The notes under the pieces are model-generated. The model was not told the DNA's origin. It ran no database searches and saw only the letters and a list, made by a program, of their open reading frames with translations. A stretch of DNA of 36,820 bases from Gemmatimonadota bacterium (GTDB lineage Bacteria > Gemmatimonadota > Gemmatimonadetes > Longimicrobiales > Gaopeijiaceae): contig JAJDVR010000239.1 of NCBI GenBank assembly GCA_022826025.1, forward strand, positions 1 to 36,820. The letters run 5' to 3'. How positions within the stretch are numbered: position 1 is the stretch's first letter; every line of letters begins with the position of its first letter. Below are positions 1-7,040 of the stretch, piece after piece. A program made the translations under genes and the position numbers.

Positions 1-656
1 AGTTCGGCATGATCGTCGTGACCATGGGGAACCGGGGCGGGCATCCGGACCGTTCAAAGTGGTACCATAACTATGGGTACGGCGATTTGCGCGACTATGG
101 ACTGGCCGACAAGAAGGCGGTCATTGAACAACTGGCCGATCGCCACGGATTCATAGACATAGACAAAGTAGGAATATACGGCCATTCCGGGGGCGGCTTC
201 ATGTCCACCGCGGCCATGCTCGTCTATCCGGACTTCTTCAAGGTCGCGGTGTCGTCGGCGGGGAACCACAACAACGACGTGTACAACCGCTCCTGGTCGG
301 AGACCCACCACGGCGTGAAGGAGGTCGTGGACGACGAGGGCAACGTGAGCTTCGAATACGACATCGAGCGCAACTCGGACCTCGCCGCCAACCTCAAGGG
401 CCACCTGCTGCTCACCACCGGCGACAACGACAACAACGTGCACCACGCCGGCACCTTCCGAATGGCGGAGGCGCTCATCCGCGCCAACAAGCGCTTCGAC
501 TTCTTCATCTTCCCGGGCCAGCGCCACGGCTTCGGCGACATGAGCGACTACTGGTTCTGGCTGCGCGCCGAGTATTTCGTGAAGCACCTGCTGGGCGACG
601 CCCGCTGGGACGTGGACATCATCCCGCTGCAGATGAACTCGCCGCAGACACGGTGA
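1..656 (+). CDS. S9-family prolyl oligopeptidase / dipeptidyl peptidase IV-like peptidase, C-terminal part
   Basis: This is the alpha/beta-hydrolase catalytic domain of a serine peptidase; the beginning of the gene lies before the window. The frame is open from base 3. All three catalytic residues are visible: Ser in GHSGGGF (codon 186-188), Asp in GDNDNNV (codon 429-431, matching the HGxxDxxV pattern) and His in QRHGF (codon 525-527). The stop is TGA at 654-656. Members of this family cleave short peptides, often after proline, and in this type of bacterium are usually exported. The ATG at 9 is probably internal, because the text before the GHSGGG motif is normal mid-domain sequence. Two further S9 peptidases occur in the window (7041-9200 and 16924-19788). 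The family call is secure; substrate specificity cannot be read from this fragment. Confidence 0.9.
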   Translation, partial: FGMIVVTMGNRGGHPDRSKWYHNYGYGDLRDYGLADKKAVIEQLADRHGFIDIDKVGIYGHSGGGFMSTAAMLVYPDFFKVAVSSAGNHNNDVYNRSWSETHHGVKEVVDDEGNVSFEYDIERNSDLAANLKGHLLLTTGDNDNNVHHAGTFRMAEALIRANKRFDFFIFPGQRHGFGDMSDYWFWLRAEYFVKHLLGDARWDVDIIPLQMNSPQTR

Positions 657-763
657 AGAGGGATGCCTGCCAGGTCGGTATCGGTGTTCAACCCGTGGCT
701 ACCGCAGGTTAGATTTACACCAGCCCGAGCCGTTTCGCCTCGTTGCCCGAGAGAAGAACTGGA

Positions 764-1153
764 ATGAAGAAAAGTCGACCGATTGAGCGCCCGCAGGCGA
801 CGCCGAATGGTGGCATGTCACTCGTGGGTAGCGGAACGAACGTGGTGGGCCACTGCAGGACCGAAGGCAGTGTGCAGATCGATGGCACGGTGGAAGGGAG
901 CGTGGAGGCCGCGGATGTGGTCTCCATCGGGCAGGACGGGGTGATGATCGGCGACATCAGCACTCGGGATGCCGTTGTCGACGGCCGGATTGAGGGCAAC
1001 CTGACGATCGGTTCGCTGTTGCACCTCAAGGCTACCAGCGTTGTGACCGGCGAGATCGACGCCGAGCGCATCCTGATCGAAGAGGGAGCAACGCTCAATG
1101 TGACCGTACGGATGGCCGACGGGCGCGGCCAGCCGCCCGCTTCGGAGTCCTGA
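764..1153 (+). CDS. Bactofilin (polymer-forming cytoskeletal protein)
   Basis: About 129 residues with the repeating beta-helix pattern of bactofilins: alternating hydrophobic and glycine positions in segments such as SVQIDGTVEGSVEA, VSIGQDGVMIGDI, AVVDGRIEGNLTIG and SVVTGEIDAERILIEEGA. The short polar tails at both ends (KKSRPIERP and GRGQPPASES) are typical. Bactofilins polymerise without nucleotide and organise cell-shape or envelope machinery at the inner face of the membrane. I place the start at the ATG at 764, preceded by a purine-rich stretch near 749-757; a TTG at 743 in the same frame would add seven residues. The gene stands alone between the S9 peptidase and the amine oxidase. No M23 peptidase, the frequent bactofilin partner, is nearby. 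Function in this organism is inferred from the family. Confidence 0.88.
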   Translation: MKKSRPIERPQATPNGGMSLVGSGTNVVGHCRTEGSVQIDGTVEGSVEAADVVSIGQDGVMIGDISTRDAVVDGRIEGNLTIGSLLHLKATSVVTGEIDAERILIEEGATLNVTVRMADGRGQPPASES

Positions 1154-1171
1154 AGCCGGGTTCGCGTTCAC

Positions 1172-2657
1172 GTGCGGCTTCCCGCTTTGCCGGACATTCC
1201 GCATGAACGGCGTAGCCACGTCTCGTCGGCCGCGCTGACTCGTCGCACCTTCCTCAAGGGCGCACTCGCCGCGGCCGGACTCGCGCCCGCCGCGTCCTCA
1301 TTGGAGAAACCGCGTGGTGGCCCTTCGCATCGCGGCGCCACCACCGCTGATTCTTCGCGGCGGGACGAGAGCGTCCTCATCATCGGCGCAGGCATGGCCG
1401 GCCTGGCGGCGGGCGCCGAACTCCATGCGCTCGGATTCGCGGACGTTGCGATTCTGGAAGCGCGTGACCGAATCGGCGGGCGCCTCTGGACGGATACCAT
1501 TGGCGCGAACATCCCCGTCGATCTCGGGGCATCCTGGATCCACGGCGTAGACGGAAACCCCATCACCGCCATCGCCAGGGGAAACAGCATCGCAACGCAC
1601 TCGACCGACTACGACAACGACGTGGTGCACTTCCACCATGCCGAGAGGCCGTCACCATCCGCCAGGCGGGCGCTGCGCCGTTTCTGGCGACTCACGGAGC
1701 GCCAGCCCGACACCGACCTTCAGTCCGTCTACGAACAACTCCTCGAGATCGAGCCGCTGACGGTCCCCGACCTGCGTTACCTGGACTATCTGTTGAACAC
1801 CGTCGTCGAGCACGAGCACGCCGCCGACCTGCGTCATCTCTCGCTGGAGAGCATCCAGGGCGGGGATGCGTATGGCGGCCATGACGCGGTGTTTCCGCGC
1901 GGATACGGACAGGTCGCCGGCGTTCTGGCGGATGGCCTGGACATCCGGTTCCGGGAAGCCGTGACGGAGATCGACTACGCGGGGACGGACATTGTCGTGA
2001 CGACGGCCGCCGGTGCGACCTTCGCGGCCACCCGAGTCGTGGTGACGGCTTCGCTCGGAGTGCTGAAGCAGAGCCTCATATCGTTCCTGCCCGCATTGCC
2101 GCTGCGGAAGCGCGGCGCGATCGATGGCCTGGAGATGGGCGTGCTCAACAAGACGTGCCTGCTGTTTGACGACGTGTTCTGGGACGACGACGTGGAAATC
2201 ATCGGCTACGTCGGTGCCCGGAGGGGGCAGTGGGCGGAGACCCTCAACCTGTATCCGTACACGGGGCATCCGGTTCTGATGATGTTCAACGCCGGAGCCT
2301 ACGGCGCTCGGATCGAGCGGCTCTCCGACCAGGAGATCGTCGCGCAGGCGGTTGCGGCGCTCGGGAGCATGTATGGCGTCATCCCACCGCCCAGGGATGC
2401 GATCATCACACGTTGGCGCTCGGATCCGTGGAGCCAGGGGTCCTACTCGTACGTTCCGGTCGGATCCTCGTATCAACGGTACGCCGAACTGGGGCGAACC
2501 CGTCGGCGACAAGCTGTTCTTTGCGGGGGAGGCGACACACGTCGAATACCCGTCGACCGTGCACGGTGCGTTTCTCTCGGGCATTCGCGCAGCCCGGCAG
2601 ATCGCCGCGCTCCCCGCACCAACTTCTGCCCCACGGTCCTCCGGGACTCACCGCTGA
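1172..2657 (+). CDS. Tat-exported FAD-dependent amine oxidase, frameshifted near the C-terminus
   Basis: Flavin-containing monoamine/polyamine oxidase family. It opens with a twin-arginine signal (TRRTFLKG, Arg24-Arg25, then an Ala-rich stretch), followed by the FAD Rossmann motif GAGMAGL (about 72-78) and the ARDRIGGR motif that binds the FAD ribityl/ADP. The start is a GTG at 1172. The frame reads normally to YAELG near 2490, then becomes an Arg-rich nonsense tail ending at 2665. The correct C-terminal signature (EPVGDKLFFAGEATH, then YPSTVHGAFLSG) continues one frame over to the TGA at 2655-2657. Removing one G from the GGGG run at 2491-2494 joins them as YAELGEPVGDKLFF, matching the family exactly. 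This is either a recent single-base insertion, which would remove part of the FAD site, or a sequencing or assembly error. The expected reaction is oxidative deamination of an amine; the substrate is unknown. Confidence 0.85.
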
Positions 2658-2679
2658 CGCGGTAGCGAGCGAGATGTGC

Positions 2680-3147
2680 CTAACCGGTCGAGAAGGGTGT
2701 CCAGCCCGTGGTTATGACGGGCTCGCGTACGACGCGGAGGTCGGGCGGCGTGATGATCTCGCAGGTCGGACCGGGAGCGCGGGCGAGTCGGCGATCGAGG
2801 GTGAGAAGGGGGCAGGAGAGCGCTTCTGCGAGTGCCACATACCATGCATCGTAGATGGTGATGTTGTGGCGAAGCTCCCAGACGCGATCCGCGAAGGGAG
2901 CGAATGGGTAGAGGTCGATTTCGATGGTCAGCAGGTTTCGGTGCGCCAGGGCGGCTTCCGGGCTCGGAAGGTCCCGGGCCAGCTCCAGGCGCCGAAGCGC
3001 GCTGCCTGCCTCGGGCAGGACCATATGCGGAGCCGCCAGCGAGCCGTTCCGGCGCGCCTCCGCGATCGCGGATTCCGACCAGGTCCCATCGGATCGCAAG
3101 TGGGCGACTGCCGCCGTGAGCACCGATCCATCAACGACGACCGTCAC
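2680..3147 (-). CDS. PIN-domain ribonuclease toxin (VapC/FitB type)
   Basis: 155 residues, the usual length of a VapC toxin. The PIN-domain acidic residues are visible: Asp6 in VVVDGSVL, Glu46 in VLPEAGSALRR, Asp100 in YDAWYVALAEAL and Asp118 in LLTLDRRL. These coordinate Mg2+ for RNA cleavage in the family. I start it at the GTG at 3145-3147, which overlaps the TGA of the upstream antitoxin in a GTGA junction; the longer open frame to 3237 would lie inside the antitoxin gene and is not credible. The overlap implies translational coupling to the antitoxin. Target RNA cannot be predicted. Likely role: growth-inhibiting toxin, neutralised by the product of 3144-3380. Confidence 0.9.
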   Translation of the reverse strand: MTVVVDGSVLTAAVAHLRSDGTWSESAIAEARRNGSLAAPHMVLPEAGSALRRLELARDLPSPEAALAHRNLLTIEIDLYPFAPFADRVWELRHNITIYDAWYVALAEALSCPLLTLDRRLARAPGPTCEIITPPDLRVVREPVITTGWTPFSTG

Positions 3148-3380
3148 TTCCGATCCGCGTCGCGGGCACGCAGAATGTCCTCGGTGGTTACGTTGTTGGT
3201 CATCGCGCGCTTGTCGGCGCGGACCTGCCTGAGCCACTCCTCAACGGAAGGCTTGGCCACCAGACGCTCCAGTTGGCCCCGCAGGTACTCCTGCATGGAC
3301 TGGCCTCTCGCAGCCGCGCGCGCCGCGATCCGGTCCCGCACTTCCTCGGGAACGCCTCTGATGGTGATCTGAACGCTCAT
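3144..3380 (-). CDS. Ribbon-helix-helix antitoxin (FitA/VapB type)
   Basis: 78 residues. The N-terminus (MSVQITIRGVPEEVRDRI) is the beta-strand plus first helix of an Arc/MetJ-like ribbon-helix-helix DNA-binding domain, and AARGQSMQEYLRGQLERL is the second helix region. The C-terminal half (VEEWLRQVRADKRA to DILRARDADRK) is the extended toxin-binding tail typical of FitA-like antitoxins. The gene precedes and overlaps the PIN toxin by 4 bp, the standard order for this class. A near-consensus promoter ends only six bases before the ATG (3378-3380), so the message is probably leaderless. Antitoxins of this type normally repress their own promoter together with the toxin. Confidence 0.88.
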   Translation of the reverse strand: MSVQITIRGVPEEVRDRIAARAAARGQSMQEYLRGQLERLVAKPSVEEWLRQVRADKRAMTNNVTTEDILRARDADRK

Positions 3381-3386
3381 GACAGC

Positions 3387-3415
3387 ATATTAGCGTCGGA
3401 GCCATCAGTTTGCAA
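3387..3415 (-). promoter_or_regulatory. Sigma70-type promoter for the RHH/PIN toxin-antitoxin pair
   Basis: On the minus strand TTGCAA (3410-3415) and TAATAT (3387-3392) are separated by exactly 17 bases. The -10 element ends six bases before the antitoxin ATG, so transcription would start at or next to the A of the ATG, giving a leaderless mRNA. No Shine-Dalgarno sequence is present, consistent with this. The stretch is conspicuously AT-rich against its GC-rich surroundings. Confidence 0.6.
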
Positions 3416-3516
3416 GCACTCAAGGCCGTAGCATTGCCTGGAAGGGCCACCTGCTTCGCATGGCCACTCCTCCAGGGCTCTCGCAGGGCTTCTCGCGGGA
3501 CGCCTTGCCGCGCCGC

Positions 3517-3541
3517 GCGCGCAACGTTTTTTGTTGCGCGC
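3517..3541 (+). repeat. Perfect palindrome, 9 bp arms and 7-base loop, copy 1 of a duplicated sequence
   Basis: Arms GCGCGCAAC (3517-3525) and GTTGCGCGC (3533-3541) flank the loop GTTTTTT. A run of six T follows at 3544-3549, so in RNA form it would resemble an intrinsic terminator, but no plus-strand gene ends just before it. It lies 22-46 bases upstream of the Xre antitoxin start, and TTGTTG at 3531-3536 within it could serve as a -35 element, so an operator role is possible. The 23-base core (3517-3539) recurs exactly at 16872-16894. Confidence 0.6.
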
Positions 3542-3562
3542 CATTTTTTAGCCCCATAGCTT

Positions 3563-3952
3563 GTGCACATGGACGAGGCCGACCACGGTACCGCGCAACA
3601 CTCCGAATCCGGCGAAGACGGTTCTGACTGGACCCTGAGCCATCTCGAGATGATTCGCCGGGGCGTGGACTCCGATCGCGGAATCGCAGCCATTCTTGGC
3701 GTTTCCGCGTCCCAAGTCACGCGCTGGAGGCAAGGTCAGCGTCCGGACCGGGAGAACGCCGACCGGCTCGCCGGCCTGGCGCTGGCCGTGGAGATGCTGA
3801 TGCGCTGGCTCGAGGCGGACATCGTCGAGGAGTGGCTGACCGGCCCGAACGCGCATCTGGACGGCGCAACACCGTCGTACTTCATCCAGCGGAGTCAGAT
3901 CGCCGAGGTCGTAGGGGCCGTGGAGGCGATGAAAGCCGGCGTTTTCGCCTGA
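3563..3952 (+). CDS. Xre/MbcA/ParS-type antitoxin
   Basis: 129 residues. A helix-turn-helix is readable in the middle (RGIAAILGVSASQVTRWRQG), followed by a helical region and a C-terminal segment (EEWLTGPNAHLDGATPSYF, then a helix) that matches the toxin-binding domain of antitoxins paired with RES toxins. The RES toxin gene begins 12 bases downstream, the standard antitoxin-first order. The start is GTG at 3563 (M-H-M-D) or ATG at 3569; no clear ribosome-binding site decides. The 3517-3541 palindrome just upstream is a candidate autoregulatory operator. The family is inferred from motif plus partner gene and is well supported. Confidence 0.86.
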   Translation: MHMDEADHGTAQHSESGEDGSDWTLSHLEMIRRGVDSDRGIAAILGVSASQVTRWRQGQRPDRENADRLAGLALAVEMLMRWLEADIVEEWLTGPNAHLDGATPSYFIQRSQIAEVVGAVEAMKAGVFA

Positions 3953-3964
3953 CTGGTCGCGCTC

Positions 3965-4564
3965 GTGGCTCTCTTCTGGCGCGTTTTTCCGTGGAATCCC
4001 GGCGTCGTCGACGACAGCCCGTTTTCGCCGTCCTGCATTCCGCCGACCACCGGACGGGGGCGCTTCGACCTTCCGGTGGCCTGCTCCCCCGTGCTTTACC
4101 TGGCCGAATCACCCGAGCACGCCATCGCCGAGGCGCTTCAGCCGTGGCGCAACCGGCCCCTTCGGGAAGCGCACCTTCGGCGGGCCGGGCACCCGTTGGC
4201 GCTGGTCAGCGTGCAGCTGGATGCGGACGCGGCCTCGGAGATTCTCGACCTCTGTGACCCCGCCACGCTCGACCGCCGGGGAATCGCCCCGGATCAGGTC
4301 GCCTCACGCAACCGTCGCGCAACGCAGGCCATTGCCGCCGCCGCGTGGGACAGCGGAAAGACCGGCCTGAGATGGTGGTCCGCCTTCGGGGGCGAGTGGC
4401 ACGGGATCGTCCTCTTCACGGATCGCACCCGAGGCGGTTTGCGCTACGGTGGGCCACGGGTGCTCTCGGCCCGGACACCGGCTCTCTACGCCGCTGCGGC
4501 GGCGCTGGGCATGCCGATGGCGGTCACCTTCGCCACGCTCCCGGACCCGGAATCCCGCGACTGA
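3965..4564 (+). CDS. RES-domain toxin (NAD-degrading family)
   Basis: 199 residues, a normal length for a RES toxin. Signature elements are present: Arg33 in GRGRFDLP, Tyr45 and Glu56 in VLYLAESPEHAIAEAL, and the later RWWSAFGGEWHG block. Characterised RES toxins (for example MbcT and Pseudomonas Res) deplete NAD+ and stop growth until neutralised by an Xre-type antitoxin. Here the antitoxin is the gene immediately upstream with a 12-base gap. The start is GTG at 3965. The last 41 bases overlap, in the opposite direction, the 3' end of the lipoprotein gene at 4524-5183. NAD degradation is established for the family, not shown for this protein. Confidence 0.88.
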   Translation: MALFWRVFPWNPGVVDDSPFSPSCIPPTTGRGRFDLPVACSPVLYLAESPEHAIAEALQPWRNRPLREAHLRRAGHPLALVSVQLDADAASEILDLCDPATLDRRGIAPDQVASRNRRATQAIAAAAWDSGKTGLRWWSAFGGEWHGIVLFTDRTRGGLRYGGPRVLSARTPALYAAAAALGMPMAVTFATLPDPESRD

Positions 4565-5183
4565 AGAGGACTTCGACTCCCGGATCTCGTGTAACGGCGG
4601 TGTCCGCGATCGCCTGGGTCGTGACGGTCGGCGGAAGGTCGCGCAGGATGGCCCGAATCCGGCGGGTGCCGGGGTTGCGCAGGATCGCCATGGGGCGGTG
4701 GCTGTCCTGGTCCAGCGTGGCCGATCCTCCTGGGCCGGCGAGCGTGACGCTGGTCAGGCGGCCCTCCCAACCCGGTTGCACCGGAAGCATGAAGAGGAAG
4801 CTCGAGCTGCCGTCGCCATCGGCTATGACCGGCATCTCGAAGTCGAGGGAGAAGAGCACGGTCCCGTCGTCTGCTCGACCGATCACCACATACTCACCGA
4901 TCGAGCGCGGAAGTGAGGGCGGGGCGTCGATTACGAAGACGGGGTCCAGGAACGGCACCCGGTCGGCGTCGATGCCGCCCCAGAGGAGCAGATTCTGGGT
5001 GCGGATTGTATCCGGCGCGACGGAGGCGCCCACCAGGTCGTTTGGCTGAAAGCGGGCGTTGTGCGTGGTGTTCGGACCGGGACGGATGCGTTCCGAGTCA
5101 AAGGCCCCGAGCGCCGGGCAGGCAGCCAGGAGGAACAGCGCCGGAATCGCGACGCGGATGCCGGTTCGGTGCGGGGTCCTCAT
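4524..5183 (-). CDS. Small lipoprotein sharing the C-terminal domain of the LRR-metallopeptidase at 32536-35994
   Basis: 219 residues. The N-terminus (IRVAIPALFLLAAC) is a lipoprotein signal with lipobox LAAC. After a short linker comes a domain beginning LLLWGGID and ending LFSRGIPGPGAWRR. It aligns over its whole length with the last 156 residues of the LRR lipoprotein. Shared blocks are LLLWGG, DAPP.LP, GEY, LFS..F.MP, HGDGS/DGDGS, F.LPV, PMAILRNP and LFSRG plus the final AWRR. The domain is not one I can name; its strand-rich pattern suggests a beta-sandwich. Either it is a stand-alone version of that domain or what remains after deletion of LRR and protease modules. It lies 108 bases downstream of the M28 gene on the same strand, and its 3' end overlaps the convergent RES gene by 41 bases. 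Confidence 0.75.
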   Translation of the reverse strand: MRTPHRTGIRVAIPALFLLAACPALGAFDSERIRPGPNTTHNARFQPNDLVGASVAPDTIRTQNLLLWGGIDADRVPFLDPVFVIDAPPSLPRSIGEYVVIGRADDGTVLFSLDFEMPVIADGDGSSSFLFMLPVQPGWEGRLTSVTLAGPGGSATLDQDSHRPMAILRNPGTRRIRAILRDLPPTVTTQAIADTAVTRDPGVEVLFSRGIPGPGAWRR

Positions 5184-5291
5184 GATTGTCTCTGTACACG
5201 CCTGATCCGGATCCGGTGCCCCGGATCACGAGCCCTCGCCGGCGCAACGGGTCGCCGCATCGCGCCCGTGACCACGTCCGCCGACCGCCGG

Positions 5292-6848
5292 CTACCTCGC
5301 GAAACTCCTTCTCGGGGGCCTGCACTGCGGCCACGTCCCCCGCGTTCCGGTGTTCGGATTCACCGGCAGTACCCGCTGGCTGACGTCCATGCGCTCCGGA
5401 TCCTCGGAGGCCATGTAGGTCAGCATGGCGGCGAGGGTCGCGTTGTTGCGCAGGTCGTCGAAGACGATCTTGTCGAAGGTGTCGCGGTTGGTGTGCCAGG
5501 TGTACTGGCGATAGTCGGGATAGTTGGACTGGAGCCGGAATCCGGGCGCGGGCTTGCAGATGAAGGACATGTGGTCCGAGCCGCCGGTCTCGGGCACGCC
5601 CGGCACGTCCAGTTCGATGTGGCCGGTGATCTCCGGGGGGATTTGCTCGAACCAGCGGGCGAAGTGCTCCCCGGCGCCCAGGAAGCCCTGCATGCGGATG
5701 AAGTCGATGCGCCAGGTGCCGTTGTCCTGGTTGAAGGAGGCCTGAAGCCCGTCCACCACCTCGGGGTTGTCGGCCGCAAAGGCGTTGGAGCCGATCAACC
5801 CCTGCTCCTCCCCGCCCCAGTGACCGACCATGATCGTGCGGCGCGGGTTGGGATAGGTCTCCCTGAGGATGCGCATGGCCTCGTGCATCATGATGGTGCC
5901 GGTGCCGTTGTCGGTCGCGCCCGAGGCGCCGTCCCACGAGTCCAGGTGCGCGCTCAGCAGCACGTACTCGTCGGGCAGTTCGGTGCCCGGAATCGTGGCC
6001 ACCACGTTGAAGGCGGGCACGTCGCCAAGGAATTCGGCCTCCGCTTCCAGGCGGATGCGCGGTCCCTGGTCCCTCGACGCGAGCCGGTGGAGGAGCGAGT
6101 AGTCCTCGCAGGCCAGGTGCAGCGAAGGGATCTCGCGGGTCGCAGAGGCGAAGATCTTGTCCACGCCCCAGCCCCGGGACCAGTTGCCGGTGATCAGCCC
6201 GAGTGCACCTGCGCTCTCCAGCCGCTGCGGGCCGGCGTTGGGGATGAAGGTCAGCTGGTAGCTGGCCGCCCATTCCTGCTGCGCCGCTTCCCGGGCCTCG
6301 CTCATGCGCCGGAAGGACTCTGGGGTGGCGTGGTCGAGCCACGACTGGTCCTCGCGGCAGGTCGGTTCCGCGAAAGAGACCGCCACGAACTTGCCCGCGG
6401 CGGAGGGCAGCCAGGCGTTGAGCTCGGCGGCGTCGGCGAAGTAGGGCAGCGCGACCACCTCGCCTTCGACGGGCCCGTCGGTTCCCGGGCTCCAGGCGAG
6501 CAGCGTGCCCTCCAGCGTACGTCTGCGGGGCTCCAGCATGTCGATGTGGGTAAAGCCGCGCTCCCATCCGATCCAGGTGCCGTAGTCCTGGCGCTCCGCC
6601 TCGATGCCCCAGCGCTCGTAGTTGGAGATCAGCCAGTCCGCGGAGTGCGAGTAGGCAGGAGACCCCATCAGCCGCGGGCCGATCGAGTCCATGAGAGCCT
6701 GCGCGAGATCGAAGGCCTGGCTTCCCGAACCCATGCCCTCCTCCCACATCGCCTGGATGACGGGGTCGTCGGAGGGGAAGGTCTGGGCGGGCAGCGGCGC
6801 CGCGAGAGAAAGGGCGGCTGCGGCGAGGAGAATGCGTCGGGTGGTCAT
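5292..6848 (-). CDS. Secreted M28-family zinc metallopeptidase
   Basis: 518 residues from the ATG at 6846-6848; a Sec signal peptide (RRILLAAAALSLAAPLPAQ) follows directly, which decides this start over the longer open frame to 6965. The two-zinc site of M28 aminopeptidases/carboxypeptidases is complete: His301 (SAHLDSWDG), Asp313 (ATDNGTG), general base Glu347 and ligand Glu348 (GGEEQG), Asp375 (NQDNG) and His452 (YTWHTNRDT). The segment between the signal and the zinc domain (about 110-290) is consistent with a PA-type insert. It should release terminal amino acids or cleave dipeptides outside the cytoplasm. An S9 peptidase gene is divergently oriented about 190 bases away. The family is certain; exact specificity is not. 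Confidence 0.93.
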   Translation of the reverse strand: MTTRRILLAAAALSLAAPLPAQTFPSDDPVIQAMWEEGMGSGSQAFDLAQALMDSIGPRLMGSPAYSHSADWLISNYERWGIEAERQDYGTWIGWERGFTHIDMLEPRRRTLEGTLLAWSPGTDGPVEGEVVALPYFADAAELNAWLPSAAGKFVAVSFAEPTCREDQSWLDHATPESFRRMSEAREAAQQEWAASYQLTFIPNAGPQRLESAGALGLITGNWSRGWGVDKIFASATREIPSLHLACEDYSLLHRLASRDQGPRIRLEAEAEFLGDVPAFNVVATIPGTELPDEYVLLSAHLDSWDGASGATDNGTGTIMMHEAMRILRETYPNPRRTIMVGHWGGEEQGLIGSNAFAADNPEVVDGLQASFNQDNGTWRIDFIRMQGFLGAGEHFARWFEQIPPEITGHIELDVPGVPETGGSDHMSFICKPAPGFRLQSNYPDYRQYTWHTNRDTFDKIVFDDLRNNATLAAMLTYMASEDPERMDVSQRVLPVNPNTGTRGTWPQCRPPRRSFAR

Positions 6849-7040
6849 GGGATGGTTCCTTCGGTTGCGGATGGGTGGTTCCCAGGCGTCAGGATGGGCC
6901 AAGGGGTGACAAAGCGCCAGCCGGCGGGACCGCTCGCCGGGCGCCCAGATGCGCGGCCGGGACATTGCCGGATGGTTGCCGTGGTGTCATCCTGACATGC
7001 TGCGGTCCCCAACGTCTCCCCAGCCTCCCGGAGGCGAATC

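Noticed and set aside
5061-6995. Long plus-strand open frame antisense to the M28 peptidase
   Set aside because: Its translation is rich in Arg, Gly, Ala and Val with no domain pattern, and the minus strand holds a complete M28 active site. High GC produces long empty frames opposite real genes.
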